In this document: piece after piece, positions 44,481 through 55,653 of the stretch
Position numbering within the stretch: position 1 is the stretch's first letter
How the letters are laid out: the number at the start of each line of letters is the position of its first letter
NCBI RefSeq assembly: GCF_018882245.1
Contig: NZ_JACVOV010000001.1
Span: 620,001-684,000 of the forward strand
Direction of reading: 5' to 3'
From: Polynucleobacter sp. AP-Capit-er-40B-B4
Lineage (GTDB): Bacteria; Pseudomonadota; Gammaproteobacteria; Burkholderiales; Burkholderiaceae
Length of the DNA: 64,000 nt
Program-made: the position numbers and the translations under genes
The notes under the pieces: model-generated
Seen by the model: only the letters and a program-made list of their open reading frames with translations
Databases searched by the model: none
Told to the model about the DNA's origin: nothing

Positions 44481-45953
44481 ATGCAAAAAATAGATATTCG
44501 CACTCAATTAAAAGACTCAAGCCTTTTTAAAGAAGAAGCCTTTATTAATGGCAATTGGGTTAGCTCTAAAAAGACCTTTGCGGTCAACAATCCTGCTACC
44601 GATGAAATGATTGCCAATGTCACGAACCTAGAAACTGCAGATGCTGAGAATGCGATTGCTGCTGCAGAAAAGGCTCTACCAGAGTGGCGCAACAAGCTTG
44701 CTAAAGAACGTGCATCCATTATGCGCAAGTGGTTTGATCTTATTATTGCGAACACTCAAGATTTGGCAACACTCATGACGCTTGAACAAGGCAAACCTCT
44801 AGCCGAAGCAGCGGGTGAAGTAGTTTACGGCGCCTCTTTTGTAGAGTGGTTTGCGGAAGAAGCAAAACGGGTTGAAGGGTCTATTTTGAGCACCACCTGG
44901 AGCGATAAGCGCTTGATGGTTCTCAAGCAACCTATCGGGGTTTGCGTGGCGATCACGCCATGGAATTTTCCGATTGCCATGATCACCCGTAAGATTGCTC
45001 CAGCAATGGCCGCCGGTTGCACGATTGTGATTAAGCCTGCTGAACTGACGCCATTATCTGCATTAGCTTTGGCGGAGCTTGGTAAGCGCGCAGGGATTCC
45101 AGATGGCGTCATTAACATTGTCACTGCTGATGCCGATCAATCGATCGCTATTGGCAAAACGCTATGTGCATCACCTACAGTGCGTCACCTTTCTTTCACA
45201 GGTTCTACAGAAGTGGGTCGCATCCTCATGGAGCAATGTGCCCCAACAGTAAAGAAACTAGCACTAGAGCTGGGCGGACACGCACCATTTATTGTGTTTG
45301 AAGATGCCGACATTGATGCTGCCGTCAGTGGCGCCATGGCTTCCAAATTTAGAAACTCGGGTCAAACTTGTGTATGCGCCAATCGCTTTTATGTACACAA
45401 AAAAGTACAAGATGCTTTTGTGGAAAAGTTTGCTAAAGCACTAGAAATCATTAAGGTGGGTAATGGTATGCAGGCCGGCATTACCCAGGGGCCACTGATT
45501 GAAACTGCTGCACTCGAAAAAGTGAAAAAGCATGTAGCCGATGCCTTGAGCAAAGGAGCCACGCTGGTGACTGGCGGCAAGCCATCCGTTGAAGGCAAAA
45601 ATTTCTATGAGCCAACCATCCTATCCAATGTGAATAGCCAAATGCTCATTACCTATGAAGAAACCTTTGGCCCGATCGCACCCATCATTCCTTTTGAGAG
45701 CGATGAGGAAGTCATCAAGCTTGCCAATAGCAGTCAATTTGGTTTGGCCTCTTATTTCTATAGCCGAGATATTGGTCGCGTCTGGAAAGTAGCTGAAGCC
45801 CTGGAATACGGCATGGTGGGTGTAAACACGGGCCTGATCTCTAATGAAGTAGCGCCTTTTGGTGGCATCAAACAATCAGGCCTGGGCCGTGAAGGCAGTG
45901 TTTACGGCATGGACGAGTATTTAGAGATGAAATACGTCTGCGTGGGTTTATAA
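44481..45953 (+). CDS. gabD: Succinate-semialdehyde dehydrogenase (NADP-type, GabD family)
   Basis: 490-residue aldehyde dehydrogenase that oxidises succinate semialdehyde to succinate. TPWNFPIAMITRKIAPAMAAG, the glutamate in LALELGGHAPFIVFEDAD and the catalytic cysteine in FRNSGQTCVCANRFYV are in place. Length and the C-terminus (GLGREGSVYGMDEYLEMKYVCVGL) match GabD. It stands alone; no gabT or transporter is nearby. Other substrates are possible within this large family. Confidence 0.92.
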   Translation: MQKIDIRTQLKDSSLFKEEAFINGNWVSSKKTFAVNNPATDEMIANVTNLETADAENAIAAAEKALPEWRNKLAKERASIMRKWFDLIIANTQDLATLMTLEQGKPLAEAAGEVVYGASFVEWFAEEAKRVEGSILSTTWSDKRLMVLKQPIGVCVAITPWNFPIAMITRKIAPAMAAGCTIVIKPAELTPLSALALAELGKRAGIPDGVINIVTADADQSIAIGKTLCASPTVRHLSFTGSTEVGRILMEQCAPTVKKLALELGGHAPFIVFEDADIDAAVSGAMASKFRNSGQTCVCANRFYVHKKVQDAFVEKFAKALEIIKVGNGMQAGITQGPLIETAALEKVKKHVADALSKGATLVTGGKPSVEGKNFYEPTILSNVNSQMLITYEETFGPIAPIIPFESDEEVIKLANSSQFGLASYFYSRDIGRVWKVAEALEYGMVGVNTGLISNEVAPFGGIKQSGLGREGSVYGMDEYLEMKYVCVGL

Positions 45954-45970
45954 ACACCCAGCATTAACAG

Positions 45971-45994
45971 TCAATTCAATATTCCCGGAATTGA
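45971..45994. terminator. Possible bidirectional hairpin between gabD and trmB
   Basis: TCAATTC and GAATTGA are separated by ten bases and followed on the plus strand by a T-rich run. The stem is only 7 bp and AT-rich, so this is a weak call. Confidence 0.35.
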
Positions 45995-46000
45995 GTTGGC

Positions 46001-46807
46001 TTATTTTTTCTTGTAGACCAAATCCCATACACCGTGGCCTAGCTTGATGCCACGGTTTTCAAACTTCGTCACAGGACGATAAGCTGGTCTTTGCACATAT
46101 CCAGCATGCTGAGCATTTAATTGCTCTAACGTAGGTTTGAATTCATTTGGAGTTTCATCTGCTTTGGCAATATCGGAGACATCAAAAGTCTGCACCTTCA
46201 CTAATTCATTTGAAGTATTTTGTAGAGCAGCCTCTGCATTCAATACCAACAGCATCTGTTCGGCATAGTTATGCCAATCTGTTGCTAGATGTAAGTAAGC
46301 GCCAGGCTTTAAACGAGAAACCAATAAACGCACAAACTCCGCCTGTATCAAACGACGCTTGTGATGACGCTTTTTATGCCAAGGATCCGCAAAATAAATA
46401 TGAATGCCATCCAAACTATTGGGAGCGATCATTTTTTCAAGGACTTCAACCGCATCATGACGAATCACTCGCAAATTAGTGAGTTGATTTTCACCAATGA
46501 GCTTCAATAAAGCTCCCACCCCTGGTGGATGGACTTCAATTCCCAAGAAATCATCATCTGAGCGAAGTGCTGCGATTTTGGCAGTAGTCTCCCCCATGCC
46601 AAAACCAATTTCCAAAATTTTAGGCTTGGTAGAGCCGCCAAAAGCACTCACTAAATCGAGGGGGGCTTCTTTAAAGGAAAGTAAAAACTGAGGGCCCAAC
46701 TCTTCGATAGCGCGCTGCTGTCCAGCAGTTGTCCTACCCGCCCTTAATACAAATGAACGAATGCGGTCAAAATGCTTTTCTGGAGCAGCGCTATCCACCT
46801 TGCTCAA
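46001..46807 (-). CDS. trmB: tRNA (guanine-N7-)-methyltransferase
   Basis: Methylates G46 of tRNA variable loops with SAM. The 268-residue protein has the SAM-binding motif [32 protein letters not shown], and the TrmB signature [21 protein letters not shown], plus [11 protein letters not shown]. It lies 4 bases after the UDP-glucuronate decarboxylase gene, in one transcript. Length is slightly longer than the E. coli enzyme. Confidence 0.95.
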   Translation of the reverse strand: MSKVDSAAPEKHFDRIRSFVLRAGRTTAGQQRAIEELGPQFLLSFKEAPLDLVSAFGGSTKPKILEIGFGMGETTAKIAALRSDDDFLGIEVHPPGVGALLKLIGENQLTNLRVIRHDAVEVLEKMIAPNSLDGIHIYFADPWHKKRHHKRRLIQAEFVRLLVSRLKPGAYLHLATDWHNYAEQMLLVLNAEAALQNTSNELVKVQTFDVSDIAKADETPNEFKPTLEQLNAQHAGYVQRPAYRPVTKFENRGIKLGHGVWDLVYKKK

Positions 46808-46811
46808 CGAC

Positions 46812-47747
46812 TTACCCTACTACCTTCTTAAAGTAAGCAATGGTCTCTTTGAGGCCATCTTCCAAATTCACCTTTGGCTGCCAGCCTAGTTTTGCTTTAG
46901 CTAATTCGATATTCGGTTGGCGTTGTTTTGGATCATCTGACGGCAATGGTTGATGAATGATCTTCGATTTACTGCCAGAGAGCTTGAGAACCGCTTCAGC
47001 CAATTGCAGCATGGTGAACTCACCTGGGTTGCCAATATTGACTGGGCCAGTAAAGCCTTTTTCTGAGTTCATCATTTTGACCATGGCGTCAATTAAGTCA
47101 TCGACATAGCAAAAGCTTCTGGTTTGCTGGCCATCACCATAAATCGTGATGTCTTTACCTTGCAATGCCTGGACAATGAAGTTACTCACTACACGACCAT
47201 CATTGGGATGCATTCTGGGACCGTAGGTATTAAAAATACGCACGACCTTAATATCTAAATTGTGTTGACGGTTGTAGTCAAAAAAGAGGGTTTCAGCACA
47301 ACGCTTGCCTTCATCGTAGCAAGAACGAATGCCAATCGGATTGACCTTACCCCAATATTCTTCTGGCTGTGGATGCACTTCTGGGTCGCCATAAACTTCA
47401 CTCGTAGAGGCTTGCAAGATGCGCGCCCGAGTTCTTTTGGCCAGGCCCAGCATATTGATAGCGCCATGTACGCTGGTCTTGGTAGTTTGCACCGGATCGT
47501 ACTGATAATGCACAGGGGAGGCTGGGCAAGCGAGGTTATAGATCTGATCTGTCTCTACATACAGCGGAAAGGTCACATCGTGACGCATGAGCTCTAAGCG
47601 TGGATTAGGCAATAGATGCGCTAAGTTCTCTTTGGTACCTGTGAAGTAGTTATCCACCACCAACACATCATTACCTTCTTTGAGGAGCTTCTCGGTCAGG
47701 TGTGAGCCTAAAAAACCTGCGCCGCCAGTGATGAGGATTTTGTTCAT
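46812..47747 (-). CDS. UDP-glucuronate decarboxylase (UDP-xylose synthase family)
   Basis: Extended SDR of 311 residues. [15 protein letters not shown] at the N-terminus binds [38 protein letters not shown] and [18 protein letters not shown], with Y-x3-K, are hallmarks of UXS enzymes that turn UDP-glucuronate into UDP-xylose. [21 protein letters not shown] motifs follow. It is 4 bases upstream of trmB and outside the two polysaccharide blocks. A UDP-glucose dehydrogenase is not in the window. Confidence 0.92.
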   Translation of the reverse strand: MNKILITGGAGFLGSHLTEKLLKEGNDVLVVDNYFTGTKENLAHLLPNPRLELMRHDVTFPLYVETDQIYNLACPASPVHYQYDPVQTTKTSVHGAINMLGLAKRTRARILQASTSEVYGDPEVHPQPEEYWGKVNPIGIRSCYDEGKRCAETLFFDYNRQHNLDIKVVRIFNTYGPRMHPNDGRVVSNFIVQALQGKDITIYGDGQQTRSFCYVDDLIDAMVKMMNSEKGFTGPVNIGNPGEFTMLQLAEAVLKLSGSKSKIIHQPLPSDDPKQRQPNIELAKAKLGWQPKVNLEDGLKETIAYFKKVVG

Positions 47748-47786
47748 AGTTAGTCTTTTATAGAAAGTAGTATTTTATCGAATCGG

Positions 47787-48248
47787 CTATAAATCTAATT
47801 TAGGATTATTCCAACCGGCCGACCGGTAGGCATAGACAACTTCAGTCAATACAATTGATAAGGAAGTCATAAAAAAAATGAGTCCCAGGACAAATGTCCA
47901 AATTACATAGGTAGTCTGCAGGGATCGCACTGCGCCCGCCTGAAAGAAAAACAACTCCAGCACAGTCAATGAAATAAACACTCCGCTAAGTACATCAAAA
48001 AAGATAGCGGCAGTGCAAAGACGACCACGAATTTTGGCTTCATTAGCCTCTTTATTCATATGCCGTAACAGTACCGCATCTTTAACCAAACCTTTGTCAA
48101 TTGCTTGCCGAATCTCACGCATACGATCAACAGATCTTGCCAGACGTCCAGAAATGGCATTAATTAAAGTGGCAACGGCAGTCAATAAAAATACAGGAGC
48201 TAATGCCAGCTGAATATTATTAGTAATTGCGTCTATTGATGCGTCCAT
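47787..48248 (-). CDS. DUF2721 family membrane protein
   Basis: 153-residue membrane protein with about three hydrophobic helices and a charged central region. APVFLLTAVATLINAISGRLARSVDRMREIRQ is the typical DUF2721 start, and a late IWTFVLGLIFFMTSLSIVLTEVVYAYRS ends the last helix. No function is known. It lies between the decarboxylase and uppP genes with separate spacing. Confidence 0.8.
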   Translation of the reverse strand: MDASIDAITNNIQLALAPVFLLTAVATLINAISGRLARSVDRMREIRQAIDKGLVKDAVLLRHMNKEANEAKIRGRLCTAAIFFDVLSGVFISLTVLELFFFQAGAVRSLQTTYVIWTFVLGLIFFMTSLSIVLTEVVYAYRSAGWNNPKLDL

Positions 48249-48284
48249 ATTATTTGTTAACTTTGATAAAGGGTATTCGTGAGA

Positions 48285-49130
48285 TTAATGTGACCAAGCA
48301 ATCAAGCCAGTATATGAAGTAAATAAGACCAATAATCCAAAAGCGATTCGATACCACGCAAAGGGAATGAAATTATGATGCGCCACATAATGAATCAACC
48401 AGCGAACACAGACAAAGGCTGAAATAAATGCAGATACAAAGCCTACTGCAATTGCTATCGAGAACTCGCCAGAAAATGATACTGGCGCTTTCCAGAGCTT
48501 GAGTAACTCATAAGCTGTAGCGCCACCAATCACTGGAATAGCCAAAAAGAAAGAAAAATCGGTAGCTACAGCACGAGGAAGACCAAATAACATGCCGCCA
48601 ATAATCGTCGCACCAGAACGCGATGTTCCCGGTATTAATGCAGCACATTGCGCTATGCCAACCTTAAGTGCATCAAAGACAGTTAGGTCATCCACTGATT
48701 TGATATGACTTTCAGTAACCGCCATTTTTTGCTGCCGACGTTCAGCCCAAAAAATAATTAGTGCGCCCACGATAAATGCACTTGCTACAGGAATAGGAGC
48801 AAACAATACCGCCTTAATGTACTTACCAAACAAGAAGGCCAAACCCATAGCTGGAACAGAGGCAATCAATAAATTAAGCACAAAGCGACGAGACTCAGGG
48901 CTGCCAGAAAAGGAGGTGGCAACCTTCAGTAGCTTTTCTCGGAACTCCCAGCAAACTGCCAGAATGGCGCCAAACTGAATAATGACCTCAAAAGCTTTGC
49001 CTCGCTCATCATTAAAGTCCAGCAAGTCGCCCACCAAAATGAGGTGTCCCGTACTAGAGATCGGTAAAAACTCCGTTAACCCCTCTACCACTCCCAGAAT
49101 GACTGCTTTTAATAACAAAATTAGATCCAT
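48285..49130 (-). CDS. uppP: Undecaprenyl-diphosphatase
   Basis: Inner-membrane enzyme that recycles undecaprenyl pyrophosphate to the monophosphate needed for peptidoglycan and O-antigen; it gives bacitracin resistance. I choose ATG 49130 ([20 protein letters not shown]); an ATG 33 codons upstream would add a tail not seen in the family. [22 protein letters not shown] and [20 protein letters not shown] carry the conserved E and R/S catalytic residues. About eight helices are visible. Confidence 0.95.
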   Translation of the reverse strand: MDLILLLKAVILGVVEGLTEFLPISSTGHLILVGDLLDFNDERGKAFEVIIQFGAILAVCWEFREKLLKVATSFSGSPESRRFVLNLLIASVPAMGLAFLFGKYIKAVLFAPIPVASAFIVGALIIFWAERRQQKMAVTESHIKSVDDLTVFDALKVGIAQCAALIPGTSRSGATIIGGMLFGLPRAVATDFSFFLAIPVIGGATAYELLKLWKAPVSFSGEFSIAIAVGFVSAFISAFVCVRWLIHYVAHHNFIPFAWYRIAFGLLVLFTSYTGLIAWSH

Positions 49131-49250
49131 AGGCCAAATTTTATAGGTATACAGAGCCAATCTTGGGGTTTTGGCAAAATAGTGTCTAAATATGCAATTT
49201 GAATAAATTAGCCTTAAACTGCATGGCACACAGAAAAGTACCCGAATTAC

Positions 49251-50876
49251 ATGACCCTAAGCCGCTTTAGACTTTCTAGACTTACCGCCTTTGGTTTGAT
49301 CCTAAGTCAAGCGCTGGGCTGGAATGCATGGTCTGGCAGCGCAATGGCTCAAAGTCCCAATGCCGCTGCAAAACCTGCACTACCCACTCCAATGAGCGCC
49401 TCAACCCTCATAGGATTAGATCAGCCGCCACAAATAGCGCCACTCCCGACCAAACCAGCATTACCACCGGTTGTGGCTCCGTCTAATTTGAACGGAAATA
49501 GAGCTGCTGATAACAAAGGGCAACTCAGCGATCTACTTCAGCTTTATCAAGAAGCTGCTTTTAGCGACCCAGTGCTCACTGCAGCACGCTTTAATTACCA
49601 AGCAAGCAAAGAGTTGTACTGGCAAGGATTTGCATTGCTGATGCCTCAGGCTAATGCCACACCAGGCGGCACGCGTTACTACCAACACGGTGCTGGTAGC
49701 ACTGTGGTTTCTAATAACGCTGGTAATTCAAGAGTCTTTGATCAAAAAAGTTATACGGTCACCTTGACGCAGCCTGTATTTAACGTAGGTGCGCTTGAGT
49801 TATTCAAGCAAGGAGATCTCAATACTAAGTTAGCGGATATGCGCTTTTTCTCAGCGCAACAAGATTTGATTTTGCGTGTGTCTCAAGCTTATTTTGATGC
49901 ACTAACAAGCCAAGATAACGTAGCACTCTATAAGAATAAAAAAGATTTAATCAAACAACAGCTCGAAGTTGCTCAAGCAAAATTCGATGCAGGCTTGGCA
50001 ACTATTGTGGATGTCAATACTGCACAAGCAGCGATGGATTTAGCAACCTCACAAGAGATCGCTGCTCAGGCAGACCTCATCGTGAAGCGTGGCGCCCTCG
50101 AACAGATTGTTGGCCGCCCCGTAGGTGCATTAAAACCCTTAGTAAAAGATGCCAAGATTGAGGGCGTATTAAAAGATCCGCGGAGCAAATCTAAGGATGC
50201 CAAAGGCAATCCCATAGCTGATAGCGTCAACCCTCAATTGCCACCAGGTCAAACGCTCGATGATTGGATCAATCAAGCAGAGGCTGCAAACTTTAACGTT
50301 TTAGCAGGACAACTCTCTGTCAATCTTGCTGAGAGTACTTATCGCGGTGCACAGGCTTTAAATTACCCAACCGTGAATTTCGTAGGCACTTCTGGATACA
50401 ACACCTCAAACGGCACTCCAAATAACTACACACCTAACAATACCAACGTATATAACAATACTGTGGCACTGCAAATGGTTATTCCACTGGTATCAGGTGG
50501 ATACAACAGCTCAGTCATTCGTCAAAATGCCGCTCTATTGGATGCAGCAAAAGCAAACTACGATAACTATCGTCGCACAGCCGCCCAAAATACACGCGCT
50601 GCTTTTACAGGCTTTTATGGTGGTTTAGCAAGTGTTAAAGCATATGAGGCTGCTGAGCGCTCAACGTCTTCCGCCCTAGAATCCAGCAAACTTGGTTTTC
50701 AGGTGGGCACCTTAATCAATATTGATGTGTTGATTGCGCTTGATTCATTAATTAATACGCGTTCTTTATTGCAACAGGCCCGCTACAGCACAATTCTGAA
50801 CGCGATCAAGTTAAAAGCACACGCTGCCGCTTTAACCGATGAAGACTTAGTTTCTATTAATGCTTTACTACGCTAA
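49251..50876 (+). CDS. tolC: TolC family outer membrane efflux protein
   Basis: 541-residue outer-membrane channel. It has a signal peptide (ending near GSAMAQ), a Pro/Ala-rich linker (about 35-85), then the repeated TolC halves with [26 protein letters not shown] and long helical stretches ([51 protein letters not shown]-type). The linker is longer than in E. coli TolC. No inner-membrane pump or adaptor gene is beside it. Confidence 0.9.
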   Translation: MTLSRFRLSRLTAFGLILSQALGWNAWSGSAMAQSPNAAAKPALPTPMSASTLIGLDQPPQIAPLPTKPALPPVVAPSNLNGNRAADNKGQLSDLLQLYQEAAFSDPVLTAARFNYQASKELYWQGFALLMPQANATPGGTRYYQHGAGSTVVSNNAGNSRVFDQKSYTVTLTQPVFNVGALELFKQGDLNTKLADMRFFSAQQDLILRVSQAYFDALTSQDNVALYKNKKDLIKQQLEVAQAKFDAGLATIVDVNTAQAAMDLATSQEIAAQADLIVKRGALEQIVGRPVGALKPLVKDAKIEGVLKDPRSKSKDAKGNPIADSVNPQLPPGQTLDDWINQAEAANFNVLAGQLSVNLAESTYRGAQALNYPTVNFVGTSGYNTSNGTPNNYTPNNTNVYNNTVALQMVIPLVSGGYNSSVIRQNAALLDAAKANYDNYRRTAAQNTRAAFTGFYGGLASVKAYEAAERSTSSALESSKLGFQVGTLINIDVLIALDSLINTRSLLQQARYSTILNAIKLKAHAAALTDEDLVSINALLR

Positions 50877-50889
50877 GAAGCAATCAGAA

Positions 50890-51942
50890 TTACGAGAGTA
50901 ATTCAGTAGCAGCCTGTAGCACTTGCTCTACTGATGGTGGTTTTTGAATATCTCCCACATTGCGAATATTGCTAGACCAATACCCCTCTGTTTTCCACAG
51001 CGGTGAATCACAATAAATTTCCACAGTCGGCTTGTTCAGCACTGCAGCTAAGTGCGTGAGGCCAGTATCGACCCCTACCGTTAATGCAGCACCAGCAATA
51101 ACCGCAAAAGCATCTTCTATAGAAAATGCTGGGGGTACTAATGCATTCGGGATCTGCGCAGCAATTTCTTTGCTCACCGCTTGCTCTGCTAAATTACCCC
51201 AAGGTAAAACGACTTGATAACCTTGAGCAGCCAATGTTTTTCCTAAAGCTACCCAATGGCTATTAGGCCAGCGCTTGGCTTCTCTCGCGGTGGAATGAAA
51301 ACACAACACATAAGGGGCTACTAGCTCCTGGGTGATAGGCTTGCCAGGCAACTGCAAAGATTGAATGTATTGGTCAGGATAAAACTGGGGAGCGCTTGTA
51401 CGCTCTAGCAATGGCCAATCTAAGGCTGAGCACATTACCCAACGTGAACGATCAACAGCATGACATTGAATTGGCACTTGTACAGACTGGCTGTAAAAAG
51501 ATCTCGCTATCGGCTCATATCCAGAAAACTCGGTTGCATTAGCCAAACCCGCTATTACTGCATTTGGAGTCTTTTTGGCTAATGCGCAAACAATGGCCGA
51601 CTTCAGTAAGCCCTGAGTTTCAATAATGATGTCATAAGATATTTCTTGTAGAGTTTTCTTAAATGCAAAAAACTCTTTCCAGGTAGATAACTTAAGAAGA
51701 TTCTTTTTCCACCGACGCAAACCAAAAGGAATGATGCGATCAATACCCTGGAAACCATCTTTGGAAAGCAGTGGTGTTAGGAGATGGACATAACCCTCTT
51801 CAACCACCCAATCAATTTGGGCATTTGGTAAGCGCGCCCGCAAATCCCACACAATCGGAAGGTTGTGAAGAACATCTCCCAAAGATGACAGTTTGACCAA
51901 GAGAATCTTGGTTTGTTGAGAAGGGGTCGATAAATCGCTCAT
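50890..51942 (-). CDS. waaC: Lipopolysaccharide heptosyltransferase I
   Basis: Adds the first heptose to Kdo of the LPS inner core. The 350-residue GT9 enzyme has LVKLSSLGDVLHNLPIVWDLR (about 14-34), VLCFHSTAREAKRWPNSHW, WGNLAEQAV and GVDTGLTHLAAVLNKPTVEIY. The WaaC-specific TARREKQWP-like segment is here TAREAKRWP. It is separate from the three GT9 genes at 0-3.3 kb and lies 13 bases from the convergent tolC. Confidence 0.92.
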   Translation of the reverse strand: MSDLSTPSQQTKILLVKLSSLGDVLHNLPIVWDLRARLPNAQIDWVVEEGYVHLLTPLLSKDGFQGIDRIIPFGLRRWKKNLLKLSTWKEFFAFKKTLQEISYDIIIETQGLLKSAIVCALAKKTPNAVIAGLANATEFSGYEPIARSFYSQSVQVPIQCHAVDRSRWVMCSALDWPLLERTSAPQFYPDQYIQSLQLPGKPITQELVAPYVLCFHSTAREAKRWPNSHWVALGKTLAAQGYQVVLPWGNLAEQAVSKEIAAQIPNALVPPAFSIEDAFAVIAGAALTVGVDTGLTHLAAVLNKPTVEIYCDSPLWKTEGYWSSNIRNVGDIQKPPSVEQVLQAATELLS

Positions 51943-51980
51943 AGGAGCATTATCTTATCTTTTGCAGCCAACACAGGGGA

Positions 51981-52541
51981 TTAGAACTTAGGCGCAGCAT
52001 CCCATGAAAAACCAGCGGTATCTTTGGCATTCATATTGGGCTGAATACCAGTAGGCAAGGGCCACTTGATACCGACTGTAGGATCATTCCAAGCAAGGCA
52101 GGCCTCGCTTTGCGGGTGATAGTAGTCAGTAGTTTTGTATAGAAACTCTGCTGCTTCTGAGAGCACTAAAAATCCGTGCGCAAGCTTTGCTGGTATCCAC
52201 ATCTGCCTGTGGTTTTGAGCACTTAACTCAACCCCAACCCATTTGCCATATGTTGGCGAATCTTTACGTATATCTACCACTACATCAAATACGCTACCGG
52301 CTACTACTCGCACTAATTTACCCTGCGTTTGTTCAAGCTGATAATGCAGGCCACGCAATGTCCATTGACGTGAGAAAGAATGATTGTCTTGAACAAACTG
52401 CACATCCAAACCAGTAGCATCAGCAAAATCTAGCGCATTAAATGATTCGGTGAACCAGCCGCGCTCATCACCAAATACTTTTGGTTCCACGATCAATACA
52501 TCGTGAATGGCTGTAGAGGTAATTTGTAACTTGGATGACAT
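51981..52541 (-). CDS. rfbC: dTDP-4-dehydrorhamnose 3,5-epimerase
   Basis: Third step of dTDP-L-rhamnose synthesis. The 186-residue cupin has DVLIVEPKVFGDERGWFTESFN, FVQDNHSFSRQWTLRGLHYQ with the catalytic histidine, and DVVVDIRKDSPTYGKWVG. Length is normal. It follows rfbA by 2 bases, so all four rfb genes are contiguous on the minus strand. Confidence 0.96.
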   Translation of the reverse strand: MSSKLQITSTAIHDVLIVEPKVFGDERGWFTESFNALDFADATGLDVQFVQDNHSFSRQWTLRGLHYQLEQTQGKLVRVVAGSVFDVVVDIRKDSPTYGKWVGVELSAQNHRQMWIPAKLAHGFLVLSEAAEFLYKTTDYYHPQSEACLAWNDPTVGIKWPLPTGIQPNMNAKDTAGFSWDAAPKF

Positions 52542-52543
52542 GT

Positions 52544-53485
52544 TTACTTTCCTGGCTTTTTAGCGGAAAGAGAAATTGGCTGAGCAGAGCTATTGAGCTC
52601 ATTCAAAATCTTCGTTAGATATTGCCCATAGCTATTCTTACTCAACTGAGAAGCAACCTTTTGCACCGTCTCAGCAGTAATCCATCCTTGGCGATAAGCA
52701 ATCTCCTCCGGACAGGCTACCATCAAGCCTTGGCGCTTTTGCAAGGTCGCAATAAAGCCGGCAGCATCCAATAAGGAATCATGCGTACCGGTATCAAGCC
52801 AGGCAAAACCACGGCCCATAATTTCAACATTCAACTCATTCTTTTCTAGATAAGCGCGATTCACATCGGTAATCTCGAGTTCGCCACGAGCGCTAGGCTT
52901 AATTGCAGCAGCAATGTCGCAGACTTGGTTGTCATAAAAATACAAACCCGTCACCGCATAACTACTTCTGGGCTTTAACGGCTTCTCTTCAATAGAGAGC
53001 GCTTTGTAATCCTTATCAAACTCCACTACACCATAACGCTCCGGATCATTGACGTGATAAGCAAACACCGTTGCACCAACACTACGATCATGCGCACTAT
53101 TGAGCTGATCAACCAATTCATGACCGTAAAAAATATTGTCACCAAGAACTAAGGCACTTGGATTATTACCAACAAAGTTTTTACCTAGAGTAAATGCTTG
53201 CGCCAAACCATCAGGCGAAGGCTGCACACAATATTCAATATTGAGACCCCACTGCGAACCATCGCCCAAAAGCTCTGAGAAGCGCGGCGTATCGTGCGGC
53301 GTAGAAATTAAGAGAATGTCACGAATACCAGCAAGCATCAGAGTGCTTAATGGGTAGTAAACCATTGGCTTGTCATAAACAGGCATTAATTGCTTAGATA
53401 CGGCCTGTGTCACTGGATAAAGGCGAGTGCCTGATCCACCAGCCAAAATAATGCCCTTGCGATTTACTGTCATTGTGAACTTCAC
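52544..53485 (-). CDS. rfbA: Glucose-1-phosphate thymidylyltransferase
   Basis: Makes dTDP-glucose from glucose 1-phosphate and dTTP. The 313-residue enzyme has [36 protein letters not shown] and [19 protein letters not shown]. An in-frame ATG four codons later (53473) is equally possible. It is the first enzyme of the pathway but sits third in the gene order, between rfbD and rfbC. Confidence 0.96.
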   Translation of the reverse strand: MKFTMTVNRKGIILAGGSGTRLYPVTQAVSKQLMPVYDKPMVYYPLSTLMLAGIRDILLISTPHDTPRFSELLGDGSQWGLNIEYCVQPSPDGLAQAFTLGKNFVGNNPSALVLGDNIFYGHELVDQLNSAHDRSVGATVFAYHVNDPERYGVVEFDKDYKALSIEEKPLKPRSSYAVTGLYFYDNQVCDIAAAIKPSARGELEITDVNRAYLEKNELNVEIMGRGFAWLDTGTHDSLLDAAGFIATLQKRQGLMVACPEEIAYRQGWITAETVQKVASQLSKNSYGQYLTKILNELNSSAQPISLSAKKPGK

Positions 53486-53522
53486 CTTATTTGAGCGAAC
53501 CCAAGCTGCACTGCTAAAGGCC

Positions 53523-54497
53523 TTAAATCAAACCTTCTTTAGCCAACTGAGCTACATATTGCTGAACCATGTCTTCCCAAGCTGGGAAATTTGGCTCATT
53601 TTGAGTTTGATTATAAGAGTTTGAAGTGTCAGAAAGGCCGTCTGCAAGGGCCAACTGTAATTTAGTGTTAGCCATACGAGAATTGGAGGGCCTAGGAGCT
53701 GGAAGCGGGTATTCAGCTGCCAGAATGGGCTTAATGGACTCGGGTTTGGCTTTGAGGGCTATGCCGGCATCTAGGGCTGCCTGAACCGCTATACAAGCTA
53801 GGCCATGCCATGTCGTTTCACCAGCAGGTATTGCGTGATAGATGCCCGATGCAAATGGTTTGATTTGGCATTGAGGGTCAAGCACTAACGCTAGACTTAT
53901 TTTGGCAAGCCAATCCGCACTCGTTGGAACACCCTGCTGATCATGAACGACTTTTAATTCATCACGTTCTTTTGCTAAACGTAACATCGTGCGTATGAAA
54001 TTACCGCCAGCACCATAGACCCAGCTAGTTCGAAAAATAGCAAATTGGCCAGAAGCTGTATTTGCAAATGCTTCCTCTACTGCAATCTCACCAGCAGCCT
54101 TACTTTTGCCATATACACCTAAAGGATTGCGCTCATCACTCTCGACATACCAACCATTCTTGCTGCCATCAAATACATAATCAGTCGAGTAATGCAAAAA
54201 AGTTGCGCCATGTTCAGCAGCGTATTGGGCCATCAACTCTGGTGCGCGGGCATTGATGGCAAATGCCATCTCCATATCATTTTCGGCCTTATCTACCGCC
54301 GTATAGGCAGAGGCGTTGATGATGAGGTCAGGCCTATCTTTGAGAAGAAGCGTGCTGAGAGCATTTGCATCACTTAAATCGCACTCAGTACGACCTACGT
54401 ATTGAATGGCTATATTTTTAGGAATAGTTTGGGAGTCAAAAAGTGCTTTGAAAGCCTTTCCGAGCTGCCCATCTTTTCCGAAAACTAAAATATTCAC
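53523..54497 (-). CDS. rfbD: dTDP-4-dehydrorhamnose reductase
   Basis: Last step to dTDP-L-rhamnose. The 324-residue SDR has [67 protein letters not shown] and [13 protein letters not shown]-x3-K lies in VYGKSK. It is slightly longer than the family average because of a C-terminal extension. It is 39 bases after rfbB. Confidence 0.95.
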   Translation of the reverse strand: MNILVFGKDGQLGKAFKALFDSQTIPKNIAIQYVGRTECDLSDANALSTLLLKDRPDLIINASAYTAVDKAENDMEMAFAINARAPELMAQYAAEHGATFLHYSTDYVFDGSKNGWYVESDERNPLGVYGKSKAAGEIAVEEAFANTASGQFAIFRTSWVYGAGGNFIRTMLRLAKERDELKVVHDQQGVPTSADWLAKISLALVLDPQCQIKPFASGIYHAIPAGETTWHGLACIAVQAALDAGIALKAKPESIKPILAAEYPLPAPRPSNSRMANTKLQLALADGLSDTSNSYNQTQNEPNFPAWEDMVQQYVAQLAKEGLI

Positions 54498-54536
54498 TGA
54501 GTGTTGAGTGCTTATATAAATAAAGAGTTAGCAGAT

Positions 54537-55595
54537 TTAGTTGTACTGCTTTTGTAGCCAGTCACGATATGAGCCACTCACTACACCATCAATCCAAACC
54601 GGATTATCTAAATACCACTGCACTGTTTTGCGTATACCTGTATCAAAGGTTTCTGCTGGACGCCAGCCAAGCTCACGCTCCACCTTGCTGGCATCGATCG
54701 CATAGCGACGATCATGACCTGGTCGATCTTTTACAAATGTAATTTGCTCAACATAAGACTTGCCATCAGCACGAGGTTTGAGTTCATCCAAAATCCGACA
54801 GATCGTCTTCACCACATCAATATTGGCTTTTTCATTCCAGCCGCCAATGTTGTAAGTCTCACCTAATTTACCTTTGGCCAACACCTCCCGAATAGCAGAA
54901 CAGTGATCGCCAACATACAACCAATCACGAATTTGCTGGCCATCGCCATAGATAGGTAATGGCTTGCTATTGAGGGCATTCAATATCACTAACGGGATCA
55001 ATTTCTCGGGAAAGTGATAAGGGCCGTAGTTATTAGAGCAATTGGTTGTCACCACCGGGAATCCATAGGTATGGAACCATGCGCGCACCAAATGATCAGA
55101 AGCCGCTTTAGATGCCGAGTAAGGACTATTAGGCTCGTAAGAATTCGTTTCTGTAAAGGCAGGATCCGTCAAAGATAGAGAGCCATACACCTCGTCAGTA
55201 GACACATGATGGAAGCGGAAATGCTCTTTGCCAGCTGCATCCAGACCATTCCAATATTCACGCGCACACTCTAATAAATTAAAGGTACCCACAATATTAG
55301 TTGTTACGAATTCTGCTGGCCCATGAATAGACCGATCCACATGACTCTCAGCGGCGAAGTTCACAATAGCTCTAGGCTGATGCGCCTTTAACAGCCTGGT
55401 GACTAACTCTTTATCACCAATATCGCCATGAACAAAAATATGGCGAGGATCATTTTTTAAAGAATCTAGCGTGGCAAGGTTACCCGCATAAGTCAGCTTA
55501 TCTAAATTAATCACACCTTCACTTGCTGGATTCTTGAGCCAGTCCAAAACAAAGTTGCCACCAATAAAGCCTGCGCCGCCAGTAACTAATATCAT
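54537..55595 (-). CDS. rfbB: dTDP-glucose 4,6-dehydratase
   Basis: Converts dTDP-glucose to the 4-keto-6-deoxy sugar. The 352-residue SDR has [46 protein letters not shown] and the Y-x3-K dyad in [18 protein letters not shown], then [16 protein letters not shown]. Length fits. First gene of rfbBDAC on the minus strand, about 60 bases after the glycosyltransferase gene. Confidence 0.97.
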   Translation of the reverse strand: MILVTGGAGFIGGNFVLDWLKNPASEGVINLDKLTYAGNLATLDSLKNDPRHIFVHGDIGDKELVTRLLKAHQPRAIVNFAAESHVDRSIHGPAEFVTTNIVGTFNLLECAREYWNGLDAAGKEHFRFHHVSTDEVYGSLSLTDPAFTETNSYEPNSPYSASKAASDHLVRAWFHTYGFPVVTTNCSNNYGPYHFPEKLIPLVILNALNSKPLPIYGDGQQIRDWLYVGDHCSAIREVLAKGKLGETYNIGGWNEKANIDVVKTICRILDELKPRADGKSYVEQITFVKDRPGHDRRYAIDASKVERELGWRPAETFDTGIRKTVQWYLDNPVWIDGVVSGSYRDWLQKQYN

Positions 55596-55653
55596 TTTTA
55601 ATCTATTAAATAAGTGAGTGCGAATTGAACTAAGTAACTATGCAATAAATCAA

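Noticed and set aside
50887..50904. Hairpin between tolC and waaC
   Set aside because: GAATTAC-GAGA-GTAATTC is clear, but there is no T run and it overlaps the waaC stop; no function can be supported.
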